60,000 nt of DNA from Owenia fusiformis (lineage: Eukaryota; Annelida; Polychaeta; Sabellida; Oweniidae). Below, one piece after another: positions 1 through 14,300 of this stretch. The notes under the pieces were generated by a model. The model had not been told where the DNA came from. It saw nothing but the letters and a program-made list of their open reading frames with translations, and did no database searches. The number at the start of each line of letters is the position of its first letter. Position 1 is the stretch's first letter. The stretch spans positions 47,387,885-47,447,884 of the forward strand of contig CAIIXF020000001.1 of the NCBI GenBank assembly GCA_903813345.2, read 5' to 3'. Position numbers and translations under genes: made by a program.

Positions 1-363
1 ACTAACCATATATCAAATTAAAAAAATAGACCCTCTCTTACACCCTCAATATCTTTCATATGCACAAAATGATTGATCTGATTATAGCCAAAATATATTA
101 TGTTTTCCTAGTAATAAAGTGAATTTATAAATTGGATTTTTGTTTGGACTTTTGCTCGTAAAATGACCCCTTTTTATCGTTTATCGTTATCCGCTATAAC
201 TGTCAGGAGCTACTATGTGCGTTCTTTTACCATCGTTTGTACCAGGGAAACCTCGTGACGCGAATTTATTTCAAGGGAGTAGCCATGTAAGCTTAGAACA
301 CCGCAATGTTTTCTTTGGAAATCTTTTGATCGTTGTCATAGCATACTGTTTTGGTTATACTTA

Positions 364-890
364 GGTGGTTCAAAAAGTTTTGCAGTTGATGCCATAACTT
401 CAAGGAAAATAGAACTGTTACAATGAAACTTGGTACACATATGTTATACATTTATACATTATATGTGATTGGTTCTTGAGATTTGGTTGCTATGGTAACC
501 AGAGTGGTGGGTACCATGTTCAACCCGAAATTACGTTTTTCCAAATAGTTTTCTTGCTTGAATAAACTCTTTGTAAAGTGGCAATTAGCAGGTGTAAGTG
601 TCTTTGGGTGGCTATTTTTCTTCAAATTCTTCAATTTTTCTAATTGTCTCTATGACATCACAATAGACAAGTGACACGATATGTTCCTTTGTGATGTATA
701 CTGTCCAAAACCCAGTTGAAAAATTGAGATGGAAAAGTGAGGAAATTTTTTTTCCAAATGCACTCTGAACCAGTTCATAATTATAAGTCTCTTGCAAAGT
801 CTTGCCATTTTGAACCATGCACTGTATCAGATTTCTATGGTTCCATTTCATCAATTTGGTTGGTGTGGAAACATCTGCCATTTTGAAAAT
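364..890 (-). pseudogene. Possible mariner-like transposase remnant
   Basis: On the minus strand a frame starting near 881 reads MADVSTPTKLMK...NGKTLQETYNYELVQSAFGKK, resembling the helix-turn-helix start of mariner transposases (M-x-K-T-P-x-E-x-x-x-x-L-x-x-x-Y-G). It decays into stops. The 364-385 edge, AGGTGGTTCAAAAAGTTTTG, is of the kind seen at mariner ends. No second end and no DDE motif found, so low confidence. Confidence 0.3.
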
Positions 891-2299
891 TTTGGAAAAA
901 AATTTCCGGGAAGCTTCAACGGTAGCATGGTATTAGCCTAGTATTCGCTTGCATCTTCAATTCATCATTCGAATTAAATGAAGTCAAAATTGGAGCTCCT
1001 GTCAAATTACAAATTATCTTTCTAGCTACCATTTATGATAATTTAACCTTTCTTATCGATAATTGATACCTATTTCTTGGAATTGGGTATTCTAGAACGT
1101 CGATTGTGATCGACAATATGGTTTGCCTAGTGAAAAGTCTGGCAATACTGAGAAATAAGAAAAGTGTTATACGACATGATATTGTCATCAACAGGCGTAC
1201 GTCACCAACGTGTCAGCCCTAGGGATATAAGCCTAGCTTATTTGCAGCCTGAAATGGATGTGCAGTAGGCTAAATGTTGACACCTACCTTGGGCTGTAGA
1301 GCCATGCACTATTTAAAAACTCCACGACTCTTCAAAGTTCAAACAGGAAAATGCACAAAATGTATGTCGATATAACAACTTGCTTTTATTTCGCAAACAC
1401 TACACAAGTACATTGATGGTGGGACTAATCAATAAAAAGAGGGCGTCCGTATTCCTCATAGAACTGCTAATCTGGTCTAGTTGGGGCATCCTCGAGTTTT
1501 GAGAAATTTGTTTGGGGTTCCTAACAATGTAGTTTCATCAAAAATGTCATTTGTAGCGCCACTGCAAAACCAAAAACCAAAATAAGTTACAGATATTCTC
1601 AAATAAAACTACATGGCCTTTAACATACAGCCGTAATTCAGATAGATATTAGGGAGTTTAAGCTTGCGATGTTTTTCACAACCTAAACGTGAACGGAAAA
1701 TATTTAAGCGATGCATTTGTATGGGCGATGGGATTATTGCCTATTTCGTAAATCTTGACAAATACAGATTCCTGCATTGTGTTCTAACATTATGCCGCGT
1801 TAATCAAAATAAGCTAATCATCGCTTGTTGGCCTTGTTTAATTGAACTCACTCTCTTTACACAAGATGATTTAAGAATGTCCCAAAAATTAAGAGTTGCA
1901 TTTTGGGGTTGCCTAGTTCTATACAAGATAATTAAAACATTCTGACATATTCAAATCAATATATACGGTTCGTAATAAAAGTAAAGATTTCTTGCATTTG
2001 AGCAATTGCAAGTTAAAGATCTGTATTATAGTTACACGAGGTGCAATTCTGCCCAATGTCCGCAATTCTGCTCGTCTTTGCGTATTTACAAATACAATTA
2101 TTTTTTACAAACATAAACGCACACATTCTTTATTTGCGATTCATTATGATGCCTAAAGGAAATGCACGGGTTTTCACATACTCTGGTATACAAATCACTG
2201 ACCCCCGGGAATAAAAACAGAGATTCAAATGTTGGTGTAATACGACAGAAACGGTACAAGAAAAGTGAACCTAGGGCAGATTACGGCAACTTCACGTTC
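891..2299. other. No gene seen downstream of S8 protease
   Basis: AT-rich; a 93-codon plus-strand frame (1664-1945) has no recognisable motif and looks like chance. Could hold a last small exon of the protease, but none is convincing. Confidence 0.5.
2129..2134 (-). promoter_or_regulatory. Candidate polyadenylation signal for S8 protease
   Basis: AATAAA on the minus strand about 165 bp past the probable stop. Plausible by position only; this hexamer is common in such AT-rich DNA. Confidence 0.3.
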
Positions 2300-2377
2300 T
2301 CACCTAATTACCCAATCCATCACCTCAATATTAGTTTTATCAGGATTTACATGCCAGTAACCCGCCATAGCACCAGA
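2300..2377 (-). CDS. S8 protease exon 16, C-terminal part, probable stop
   Basis: SGAMAGYWHVNPDKTNIEVM then DWVIR and TGA (2302-2300). Matches the helix after the Ser block (A-G-x-x-A-x-x-L-x-x-N-P ... V-x-D-W-I). A GTGAGA donor at 2303 and a GTAATT at 2311 exist, so a further short exon is not excluded. An AATAAA on this strand (2134-2129) about 165 bp downstream supports ending here. Confidence 0.8.
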   Translation of the reverse strand, partial: SGAMAGYWHVNPDKTNIEVMDWVIR

Positions 2378-5300
2378 CTAAAACATATACAGTATAGTGA
2401 TTATGCAAGAAGTTTTTGTGGCGATAAAGACACAGACTTTGTATATATTATTCGCTTCCTTCAATTCATAAGCATTAATCAATGCCCTGACAAAACATCA
2501 TCTGTCATGGTTTATTTTATAACTGACTGATCATGATGTATAGGTATACTCACGGCCAATGCGGTTGCTATGGATGAACCTGGAATGAAAAGAATTCAAT
2601 TCTATAACTCTAGTAGAGTAGTAAGCTTTGCCCCCAGCTTTGCCTTCATATCGTTGAGACAGAATTGAACTACCCAAAATGTTTAGTTTAGACAGTATCC
2701 TCCGAACATAAGGCTTTCGAACCTTTTCCTCCTGTTAGGAAGATGTTTTCATTATAGCATCTTCGTGAGATTTCAGGGGATCGTTTATAAATTTACCGTT
2801 CTTATAGCAGTATGTCAATCCACCGTAATAGCAAGGGACCAAAACGTTCACACCCTGGAATACATTCATGTATATTAACATCCCAATAATACACCAGAAA
2901 CTCGAGCAGTACAGGGTGGTCCAAAAAAAATGGGACACTCGTATTTCAAAAATAAATATTGATTTTCTTGATGAAAACATGTCATATTATATACCAGTGG
3001 ATAGGGAATATACTTATCTTTAATTTGGTATATCATAAGTTCAAATTTATTATAATGTCTGTCAACCAGCGTCCATAATATAAATGATGTCATTTTCATT
3101 TCAAAACGGGTTCTCCAAAACTTGCAAAACCAAGTTTTTTGTCAATTTTATTTACATACACAGAAATTCAATATGCCCTCCATTTTGATCAAATGTAGCC
3201 CTCAATTTTGGCCTACACTGATCAATAGTATCATTGATATGCTGTTGAGACAATGAATTTCACTTCTCAACAATTCTATCCTTAATAAGGGACTGAGTAG
3301 ATGTAAGGGGTTCATGATAAATCAATTCTGTTAGTTCTTCCAATACGTGGTCGTCGCAGACGTTGATATCAGATGACCCAATTATGTTGTTTTTGGACCA
3401 TCCTGATATGAGCTCATTTTTGAATCATTACATTTTCCAACAAGATGGGGCTCCAATCAATAGATCCCACAAGTGTCAAATGGTGAAAAGAAAACGTGCC
3501 AAGATTCATCCCCCCACCCTTAACCACTGCCTCCCCAGATCACCCGATTACCCCATATCTGCGACAACCACGTATGGGGAGAACTAACAGAATTGGTGTA
3601 CCATAAATCCTTTACACCTATTCAGTCCCTGAAGGACAGAATTATTGAGAAGTGGAATTCATTGTATTAACAGCATATCAATGATGCTATTGACCAGTTT
3701 AGGCCAAAATTAAGGGCTACAGTCGATCAAAATGGTGGACATATTGAACGTCTTTTCACGTAAATAAAGTTGACAATAAAATTTGGTTTTTGCAAGTTTC
3801 GGAAAACCCGTTTTGAAATGAAAATGACGTCATTTATATTATGGACGCTGGTTGACAGACATTAAAATAAATTTGAACTTATAATATACCAAATCAAAGA
3901 TGAGTAAATTCCCTATCCATTGGTATATAATACGACATGTTTTCATCAAGAAAATCAATATTTATTTTTGAAATACGAGTGTCCCATTTTTTTGGACCAC
4001 CCTGTAGATTGTACTTATTTTTAACATTGCGTTCAGCATTTGTCAGTATTATTGGTTTTATGTTTACCAGGTATTTCAGTTTCCTTGCGAAGTTAAATGT
4101 ATTTTCCCGTTCGATTTCTACGACATTTACAATATGTTTCTATGCTGAATATAAATGTTAAGTTACCGGTCCGACGATATCGACACAGCTGCCGTAACTC
4201 GAGTCCGGCCAAAGTTTGTCAGTTACATTAGACGCTGCAGCTGTAAGACTACAATGAAATTAAGAAACAGCTACAGGCATGGATTTATGTAGTTCCTAGA
4301 ATAAAATATTTTTGAACAAAACACCTTCCTGAATATTAGAAACAAAATTAGGCCACAGCTTTGATACATATGTTTCTAATTTTTAATTTACTGTTGCAAA
4401 GCGGTCATTTGATCGCTTATTTTCTGATTCAAAGTACTGATTCGGGTATTCGTTTTCATATCGTGGATTAGTAATACTCACGCTTCTGGAACACGGGCTG
4501 GAGTATTATGACAAGCAAGGTTACCCCAATTTCCTGCGGCAATGGTAACTGCGGCATTCTATAAATGATTAACGATAAATGATTATCATAGTGCATGATC
4601 TTTTAATTTGGCAATATGTAGGTCGATGACGATATAAAATAAAAAGGAGAATATACCGCTTCAGTTATCAGCTTAGCAACAATATTCTCTAAATTTGAGT
4701 TTTGTGCATTCGGTGCTCCAATGGATAGGCTGCAAAATATGATGATATGTATTGGTGATAGTCACATTACGTCAAGCAATCCCACTGCCCTCATTAGTTG
4801 TGAAGATATTACATTCTATGGTGGGAGGTTGCTACTATTTAAAATATTTGTACAGTTATGGTGTTGGACTGAAAGATTTTATAATTACGTAAATGCTCAT
4901 GTAGTGCCATGCTCATGTTTAAAAAATCAGACTATGCAGATTGTGGCAAGTAATAGTATTCGTCCTTAATATCTCAAAATGCATCTATGTCTTTAAGGAA
5001 AACAAGACATTAACATGACAAAATGTCACCACCTAGTTGCTCAAAATACTATGAGTTCAAACTTAAGTCAGATTTGAAATTCTGAGAACTTGTAGTTGAT
5101 TTTGAAAAAGTTGGTCAATTTGGAGCAAGATGTAAAATACCTTTTTGACCTAGATAATGTTATTGAAGGTCAATCAGATTTGAACTTTTGATGATTTTGA
5201 AAAAACTGAACAATATGAAATACCTTTTTGACCTTTTTTTGACCTTGAGAAAGTCATTGAAGGTCACATCTCACATCAAAAGTAAGATTTGAACTGATAA

Positions 5301-8300
5301 CTTGTAGATGATTTTGAAAAAATTGGTCAATTTGAAGCAAGTCGGAAAATACCCCTTTGACCTTTTTAACATTTTTTGTCCTTGAAAAGGTTATTCGAAG
5401 GTCAACTCTTAAGACCACATACCCATTTCTAACTTTCTAAATGTATTTTTCTCAAATGGATACACACCTAGTATATTTCGACCAACACTCATTACCTCGG
5501 AATCAGTCTCATTGATTGACAATATTTTCACCAACAAAAATAATATTCAAAACTCAGGACTAATTCTCATTGATATATCAGATTACTTACCATGTTATGC
5601 TATTTTTGAGACCACTGTTAGTGAGCTTAAAGAGGATATAATTAACTTTCGAAAAATTAACGAAGAAACCATGGCAAATTTCAAAAATGAGATAAACAAT
5701 ATGGATTTTTCAGAAATCTATCAACATGATAATGTTAATGAAGCTTATCAACTCTTTTCAAACATGATCAAAAATGCATATAATACTAGCTTTCCTTTGA
5801 CTACCAAAAAACTCACAATAGTGAGAAACCGTGGATATCTAAAGCAATTATCAATTCTTGTAAAAAAAAAAACAGTCTGTACAAGAAATATTTGAAAAAT
5901 CCTTCACAAGCACGAAAATCTGAATACAAAAAGTATAAATGTGTTCTTCGCAAAACTTTGAGGAAAGCTGAGAAGCTATATTATGACAATAAATTTGATA
6001 AAATCAAAGGAAGCATGAAGGACACATGTAGACTAATGGTCATTAATAAATGGCATCCTTAAGCGAAAAATCTCCCCAAAGAAAATTTCTACTACATTTA
6101 GATCAGGAGATAAGCACTTTAAGGAACCACAAGAAATCGCAAACAACTTCAACAATTTTATTCTATAATATTGGAAACAACCTTGCTAGAAAAATTCCAA
6201 TCTCTCAAAAACAGCCAAGGTATTATTTAGAAAAAATTGAAAAAAATGTCAATAGGTCAATTTCTTTATTAGATGTTTCAAATGATGAGCAAAATCTTAC
6301 ATTAGAACTTGAAGACAAAAGCCCTGGTCAAGATCAAATCAAACCAATTGCAATAAAAGCAGATAATTTAATTATACCTCTGACATATATATGCAACCTC
6401 TCTCTTTCAACAGCAACATTTCCAGACTTACTAAAATAAGCAAAGGTCAAGCCTATAGTCCATGGTATGAAATCTCTAGGACGTCTAATAAAGGAGCTTG
6501 TAGCACACTATAGCGCAGCGATATTTGACCTTACATTAACATACCTACATATGTCCCGTTATAATTTTTATTATAACCTTTCAATATACTTCCGGCTTTT
6601 AGGCTGAATTATGCCTGCCATTAACAGAGGTAAAAAATCACCAAAAAATCAAATCCCAATTTCGCACAATTTGGAGTACACAATGCAACAGAAAATAATA
6701 CAAAATGATTTTAAATATATGACTTAGGTCTATAGCTCAGTTGCTTTTAAAACAACCATCAAGACTTGATCAAATTCATGAATAATTGAGAAAAATCGTT
6801 ATCATTATCTTCCTAAAATTTGATTGTATCCAGCGGTAAGGTCAAAGAACAAACAGCCATCAGAAAACTTGATGATATCCACCAGTAACGTCGAGGAAGA
6901 ATATCAAGGCGTTCGATTGCATATGACTCTAATTGATTATTAGACATGCCCTTGGAATATATGAGCATTCCAATACCTCTGTAACATTTAATTAGATATA
7001 AATCTTACCTATTTGTTATTGTATTATGTTTTGTAAAACACGAACAAAAATTTGTTGTTTGACCCCTTGCGATTATATGGAAAAATTCTGGAAATAAAAT
7101 GTTTTAAATGGTAAGAAAACTAATATGTTCCCAATCATAAATTACCTAAATATTCCACATAATTTTGTTGAATCATCTTGGCTCATATTTGAAAAATCAA
7201 ACAAAATCTGAAAAACACACTTGCATAATTACACTAATTAAACACCGACATCTACGGTAAAATTAAATAGTTTAATTTAATTTTTAAATTGTGATAATTT
7301 ATCTTTGTTCGTATGCTTAGAATAACGATCTGTGTCTTATAAAATGTATAAAAGTTCGAATCAAAATATTTACGTTTTTCGACCCCTTGTGATGAAAGAC
7401 ATTTTTCGACCCGAAAGCCGGAAGTTTTTTCAGCAAATGGTATTTTAAAAGAATCAAGACATGTACACCTTCATAAATATTGCTTCAAATGTTGCTGCGC
7501 TATAGTGTGCTACGGATCCTTCATATTCGAAAGTCATACCATGGACTACTACATTTAAAAAGGAGGATGAAACTAAATTCAATAACTGCAGACCAATATC
7601 CCTATTATCAGTATTCTCAAAAGTGTTGGAGCGAGTAATGGCAAATCGACTTATAGATTTTCTAGAAAAATATAATATCTTCTGTGAACAGCAATTTGGT
7701 TTTAGAAAAAATAGATCTACATATATGGCTATTACACGCTTCCTAGAAACATTAATCCAGTCAATTGAAAAGAAAGATCTTAATATTGCTTTTTTCATCA
7801 ACTTGTCTAAAGCATTCGGTACGTTAATCTTGAAATACTTTTTCAAAAATTATACTATTATGGAATCAGGGGAAATGCACATAAGTAGTTCATTAGCTAT
7901 CTTTCAAACCGAACTCAGGAAACAGAATATAACGACAAGACTTCCAAAATCAACACAGTCACCTGCGGGATTCCACAGGGCACAATCCTTGGACCTATTC
8001 TGTTTCTTATTTACATCAATGACATTGTTACGACATCCTCTATATTTAAATTTGTTATCTTTGCTGATGATACAAACCATCTCTGCTCACATAAAAACTA
8101 AGTACTCTTATTAATCAAGTCAACTCTGAATTAGAAAATCTTGACGAATGGCTATGTGCAAATAAATTATCGCTTAATATAGAAAAATTAAAATTCATGA
8201 TCTTTCATCCACACAATTTAAAAGAATCTAAAATAAAAATGCTAAATATTAAAATTAGAAATAAACCCATTGAGAGAATTTCAAAGACTACTTTCCTAGG

Positions 8301-11300
8301 AGTTATTATCGATGATAAACTTAAATGGAATGAGCATATTGCTCATGTATCTACCAAAATTTCACAAGTAGTAGGAATTCTTTACAAGGTCAAAAATAAG
8401 ATAGATCACTCTGCAATGATGTCTATTTATTACTCTCTTATATATAGCCATATAAATTATTGTATTCTTATCTGGGGAACAGCAACTAAAGCTCTATTGT
8501 TTCGAATTCTGAAATAACAAAAAAGATTTTTAAGACTTATTACAAACAGTGTTAGAACAGACGATTCCTCTCTACAATTTAAGAAAATAAAGATACTTAA
8601 ATTAGAAGATATTCATAAGCTAAATGTTTGTATTTTTGTATTTAATTGTCTCAAACGACCCAACGAAATTCCTCAAACTTTATTCTATGACTATTTCATA
8701 TCAAATGCTCAAACTCATGGTCAAGAGACACGTTATATATTCAATCTTAGAGCTAATAAATTTTAATCTACATTTGGACAAAGGAGCATTAAATACATAG
8801 GGCAAACAACATGGAATGAATTACCTAAAACTTTTAAACATCTGAATTCTAGAAATTTTAAGTCAGATTTGAAAAAGTATTATCTGGACAAGTATTAAAT
8901 TGATCTGTATAACATTTAGCTATATGTGCTTATATATATGTATATTTCTTTCTCTTCTTTTACTCTTCTCCTAACTTTCTATCTTTAAAAACAGTTTTAT
9001 ATCTTGTCATCTTGATTAATACAATTATGTAATATAATCATATGTAACAATATACACCTGCATGTGTGTCAGTTGCCTGTACAATGAACATTGATATAAT
9101 TGATGAATAAACAACTATGCAAACAAACTGTAAGAATAAAGTCAGATTTGAACTTCTGGAAACTTGTAGATGATTTTGAAAAAAGCCAGTCTATACAGTT
9201 TATGATAAGTTATTGGAAGTTGTAAGAATTTGTTACAGACGCCGATCGCCAACCACCAACCGCCGTCAAAAAACGGAGACCATTACAATATGTCACCACT
9301 TTTTGGTGGTGACATCAAAAGTCTAGTTTGTGCTATTCCCGCGCTGTTATTATATTAATTGTTTTATGTACAAATCCAGTTATCTATCGCCGATGGGTAT
9401 TGGTTATTTGGTCATATGATCGCAACTTACTTGACAATGCTCTTTCGGCCCGATGCGACAATCATATCATGCGCACGATTAAGGCCAGCTATGAGTGTAC
9501 TGAAAAAATAATGGAAATCCCTAAAACATTAGTGGAGAGCTCCACTTTCTTGATATGATTAAGATGGGCCCTTATCTGACGATAATCAATGGCCATCAAT
9601 AACTAAATTCGATTCAAACATGACCGTGCTCTAATCTCTTTCTCATCCGTGCTCTTTCTCATCCAATCAGAATGCAGCATAGCCAAGAGATGCACGACTA
9701 TTCAATCTGCTTCCAGGAATCTATGTACATGTATTGTGTTGTATAATGACGTCACGTGACGTGAAATTCTACACTCCAGAGGGGGATTAACACCAGAGTT
9801 CAAAGGAGACATACGCTTATAATGAAAATCCACACCAAACTAGTTCTTACCCGTTCTTGCCAGTACTACGAAAACGTCTGTGATCTGTGAAATATGTCTA
9901 AAATAATCAGCTACTTCGTTCATAAACATTCTTCAATACGACCATCTCAATCGCAGTTCGTTCAGGTCGCACCACGTCGGTGTGCAATGTCGTATAACGC
10001 GTCCCTTAGTCTAGAAGGTCATCATATGACCTGATTACAGAACGGTATGGTCGCCATCGAACTTTGAATCAATTCAAAATTCTAAAATCACATTCCCGTC
10101 TGAGAACGTTCACGAAGTTCGTAAATAGACCTTAGAAAGTTGCAGCTACGTTCATTCCGTTCGCACACAGTTTAAAACCAGTTTTGAAGAACGCAGTGGC
10201 AACTTGTTTGGTGTGATAGCTATATTTTTGTTAACTCGTTCACAAGCAGTCTTAAATACGTTCTTAATCAGTTTGAACCCGTTTGCAATTAGTTCTACCT
10301 CGTTCTAAATACGTCCTCAGACAATTCAGCTCGTTGTTAAAACGTCCCTAGTAGGATAGAAGTACGATGGTTCCGTTCGTAGTTCGTCCAGCTCGTCGTT
10401 AGTACGTTGTCACTTGTTCTAATTGTAGAACGTATCGACCAAGAGAACATTTTGAGCAAGTCATAGAGGACCTACCCGTTCGAGTACGTTCGATGAAGTT
10501 TGCAAATAGACCCCAAACGGTTATAAGTTCGTCCAGTCCGTTCGTACAAATTTGAAGCTCGTTTTCGAGAACGTAGTGAAAACTAGTTTGGTGTGATAGT
10601 AGGATAATTGAAAGGAGCGCTATATTGGAGGGTACACACTCTAGGAACACGTTGAAATCGACAGAGCAGTCATTGGTAGCTTCTTAAGTCCTTATTATCC
10701 AAAATCCTATGTTAAAACGGTTGATTCAATGGGTAACACTATAAATATACACGCCTTCAGATAATTCGAGGTGAATAAATATCAACTTTAATAATAATAG
10801 TCAATCCTCACAATTTCCTTGACAAGTTTGAATAAAAAAATTAGCAATTGAAGACCCTATTGGAACATTACATGGAATAATAAAAACATATAATTATGTA
10901 CTGCCATGATATTAATTTGGCTCTTCAAAGTAGGCACAAATTATCTTTACATTCAATGTGTAATTTTGTAGTTTCATAAAAATAACTTCATGGGCTTTAC
11001 AGTCATGGTCGAAATGCCTTCAAAACGCAGTCATACCTCCTGGTTCAGGCAGGCTTTAGAAGGCATTTCGACCATGATTGTAAAGTCCTTGGAAGGTTTT
11101 ACAGGGTGGCCCAAAAACAGAACCCTCTAGAAATGTAATAATTGTCTATTCATTTTTAAATCAAAATATTAAATCAGACTTAGGCTACATTTCATCTCTT
11201 CTTTGGAATTTCATTTTGAATAAAATCTCAAGAAATGATTTTGTCTCGATGTTGATTTTCCGAAAATTGGACACATTCTAAGATCATCCATGATATCACA

Positions 11301-14300
11301 ACTAATTAATTTTGTGTAACAAACTATACGATATCATATTATTATCCATATACTCTAGTTTATGCCTATAAAATAGGTTGAAATGATAGGTATTAAAGAT
11401 ATTATTACACTTTTAGAGGGTTCTGTTTTTGGGCCACCTTGTAGACGAAGCTCTACAGATTTTCCACATAATAGCCCAATTTACATTAGCACAGCATTCC
11501 AAGACGTTTTGGCTAAAACGTTTTAGAAAAATTAAGTTGAGTTTACATTACCATTTTCAAGACGTCTTGGGAAATAAGATCGAGTTTACACCTGTTTTCC
11601 TAAAACGTCTTAGAGATATGAGGTATACATGTAAAATGAAAAAAAAAAACAGTTCAGTACTGGTTGAAGGACAGTTCAGTCAATATAGCTATTCCTTTCC
11701 CGCTTCTATACTTTGTACCCGACTTTGTACTAAAGAATGCATCGGTTTCAGAAAAATATATGTCCTAAAGACAGCATTGTTAAAAGCATGAAAGAGAGCA
11801 CGAAGATTTCATGCATAAATTAGGATTATGATAAATCGCCAGGCAAATAAGATTAGTTCTTCTCAATAATTTTGGGATGATATTGGGAACAAGGGATAAG
11901 ACAAAATAAAGGACCATGCGACATATGTAAATGTAAAGTTTCAAATGTTTCGTTCGGCGCAACGCAAAAAACACTATGGCTAGTAGGCTCTTTATTGCGG
12001 TTACAGTAACCCCTGACTGCGTTTTGAAGTACAAAATAATGTCTTTTGAGTAGGTGTCCAAGGCATTTTGTTTTTCAAATAACTAACTACAGGAGCTATA
12101 CATTTAGGGTCTCTTCTTATTAGTTTCGTATTTTCCAAGATATAGCGATTGATTTATTCGGATGCGTTTTTTCGAAAACCTTGTACTGTATATGGGCAAT
12201 ATATCAGCCATTATTACCACCTTGCCGGGCCAGTTCTAGGGGTTTTATAGTCTATTAGTGCTAGTTTAGAAGGTGTTTATTTTACTATATCGACCTGAGC
12301 AATATGTGACGTCATAGTGTTGGTCAAGAATGTATTTCAGACCGGTCGAGAATGCATTTAACGACCGGCAATTTTCCCTGGGAAACTAGATATCGTTCAG
12401 TGCGTAAGATTTTCTTGTTGTTTCAGTCCTGGTCGTTAACGGTGGTAACAATACTAATAACTTCTGCGGGCAATATAGTGTACTATATTGCCCTTCGAAA
12501 TGACCATGTGGTACACGTTTTCATTTCGATTTTATATGCCATGCTTAAACTCGTTAACCTCTCATTTGAGGTTGAGGCAGTTATGATGAAACATTGTTAA
12601 TATCATAAATGATTTTTTTATATATTTTATTTTATTTTATAATAAAAGATGTATGAAGAATTCCTGAAAGATTAAGTCTTATCCAACAAAATTTGGTAGA
12701 GATATGGGATAATTTGTCCCAGAAACTACATAATTTTTGGGAAAAATTCTCAATCGGAGGATATAATTATGCAGTCATTAAAAAATTTGGGCCTATTGTG
12801 TATAAAACCTGAATAAAAACTTCACTGATGTTGTTAGCACATATATATTTCATACATTTCAATAAATAGTGTATAAATCTATTTTTCTGATTTTTCTCTT
12901 TAGGACCTCTTATAAGAATTCAAGAAAATGGGCGTGGCATCTTACACTTACAGTATTGAACTTGTTGCTAGGGTCAAATAGAAAATGTGTTTCATTTCAC
13001 CAAAATGTGTTATTCTAAATAAATCTACACATATGCATATGCGAACGTCCAGTTGTCAAAACTATGCAGGGGTGTACAAGCTTTATTTTATATTTGTCAT
13101 AAATTGTTGAGTTGTAATGTTTTGTGTTGTGTTTATGTAATAGAAACTGTCTCTCGTTTAGAGCAATGATGTAGTATTTAAGGAGGAAAATAAAGAACTG
13201 TACATGATAAGTGCATAAAACCTGACTCAAATGAAATAATAGTGCTCTTCACCCTCTTCAAGTGATCCATTCGATTCCAAGGCAACGATTATTGGAATCT
13301 ATTTCACTTGTCGGCTACGGGTATTTTACTTGAACATTTGTAATATCTTCAAATAAACCTTTTCTTTAGTTAAAAACATTCAATACAAGACAACGTGCAT
13401 TTGGAAGCGCCCAATTAAACTGAATCACGTGATCTAATTATGCGCAATGAATTATATGATTTCTGTCGCAGTGTTGCGACGGCCAATCAGATTGCGAGTT
13501 CTTAATCGGGGAAATGCTAACTGCTTATCGCAGGGGGTAAAAGGAAAGAATATATTCTGGATTTTGAAGCCCTGAAGATTGGAGGATGGACAACGTGTAA
13601 CTACGGAATGGCTCATCCATGGATATATCTTTTGGATGAGCCATCTTATACTTTTTTGGACAAAGGATCCCGTATTTCTACCAAATCATGTTGAATAAGG
13701 CTTAAACTTTCAGAAATTGTATATACTGTATGTTTTATCACAACTGCTGCATCTCCAAATGAGATGAGATGGTTTTAACATACGGTCAAACTCAGACTTG
13801 GAAATGATAACATTTGCTGACTCAGCACCAATTAGCCTGATTTTCAAACTGCCATCGATTTTCTTTTACATGTCTTGGGGTCCCCTACAAGGATCTGAAT
13901 TCAATTTGAATCAATAGTTTGGACACGAAGAGGATTGCCCGAAGTTCTACTCGTATATAACACATTCTGCATATGGTGACTCTACTTCATTATTCTAAAT
14001 ACCTACGCAAATGTGCCGTAGCCCCACTCATCAAATATTTTGATTGCATGTATCCTCGCCCCTGGTGCAGCGCCAAATTCCCCACCAATCAGACCTACAA
14101 ATAAAGAAATTTAAGCTTCTTAATCTTTCCTGTAAATTGAGCCAACAAAATGTTCTGAAAAGCAAGCCCAATGTTCTGTTTAAGAACCCATATTCTGACT
14201 ATTGAAAATAGTTTCTAGGAATACTATCCAACATGAATCTACTTGTTGAGACTTGATTAAGTTGAGTTGTTGTATTGGCTAAAGATGGGGATACAATTGA

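Noticed and set aside
2020-2062. Possible extra last protease exon on the minus strand (ends CNYNTDL then stop)
   Set aside because: Phase fits a GTGAGA donor at 2303, but the acceptor lacks a pyrimidine tract and the peptide resembles no family C-terminus.
2162-2530. 122-codon plus-strand frame
   Set aside because: It lies across protease exon 16 on the opposite strand, has no motif, and is a shadow of that exon.
11429-11791. 120-codon plus-strand frame
   Set aside because: Overlaps the right end of a MITE, no known domain, composition like the surrounding intron.
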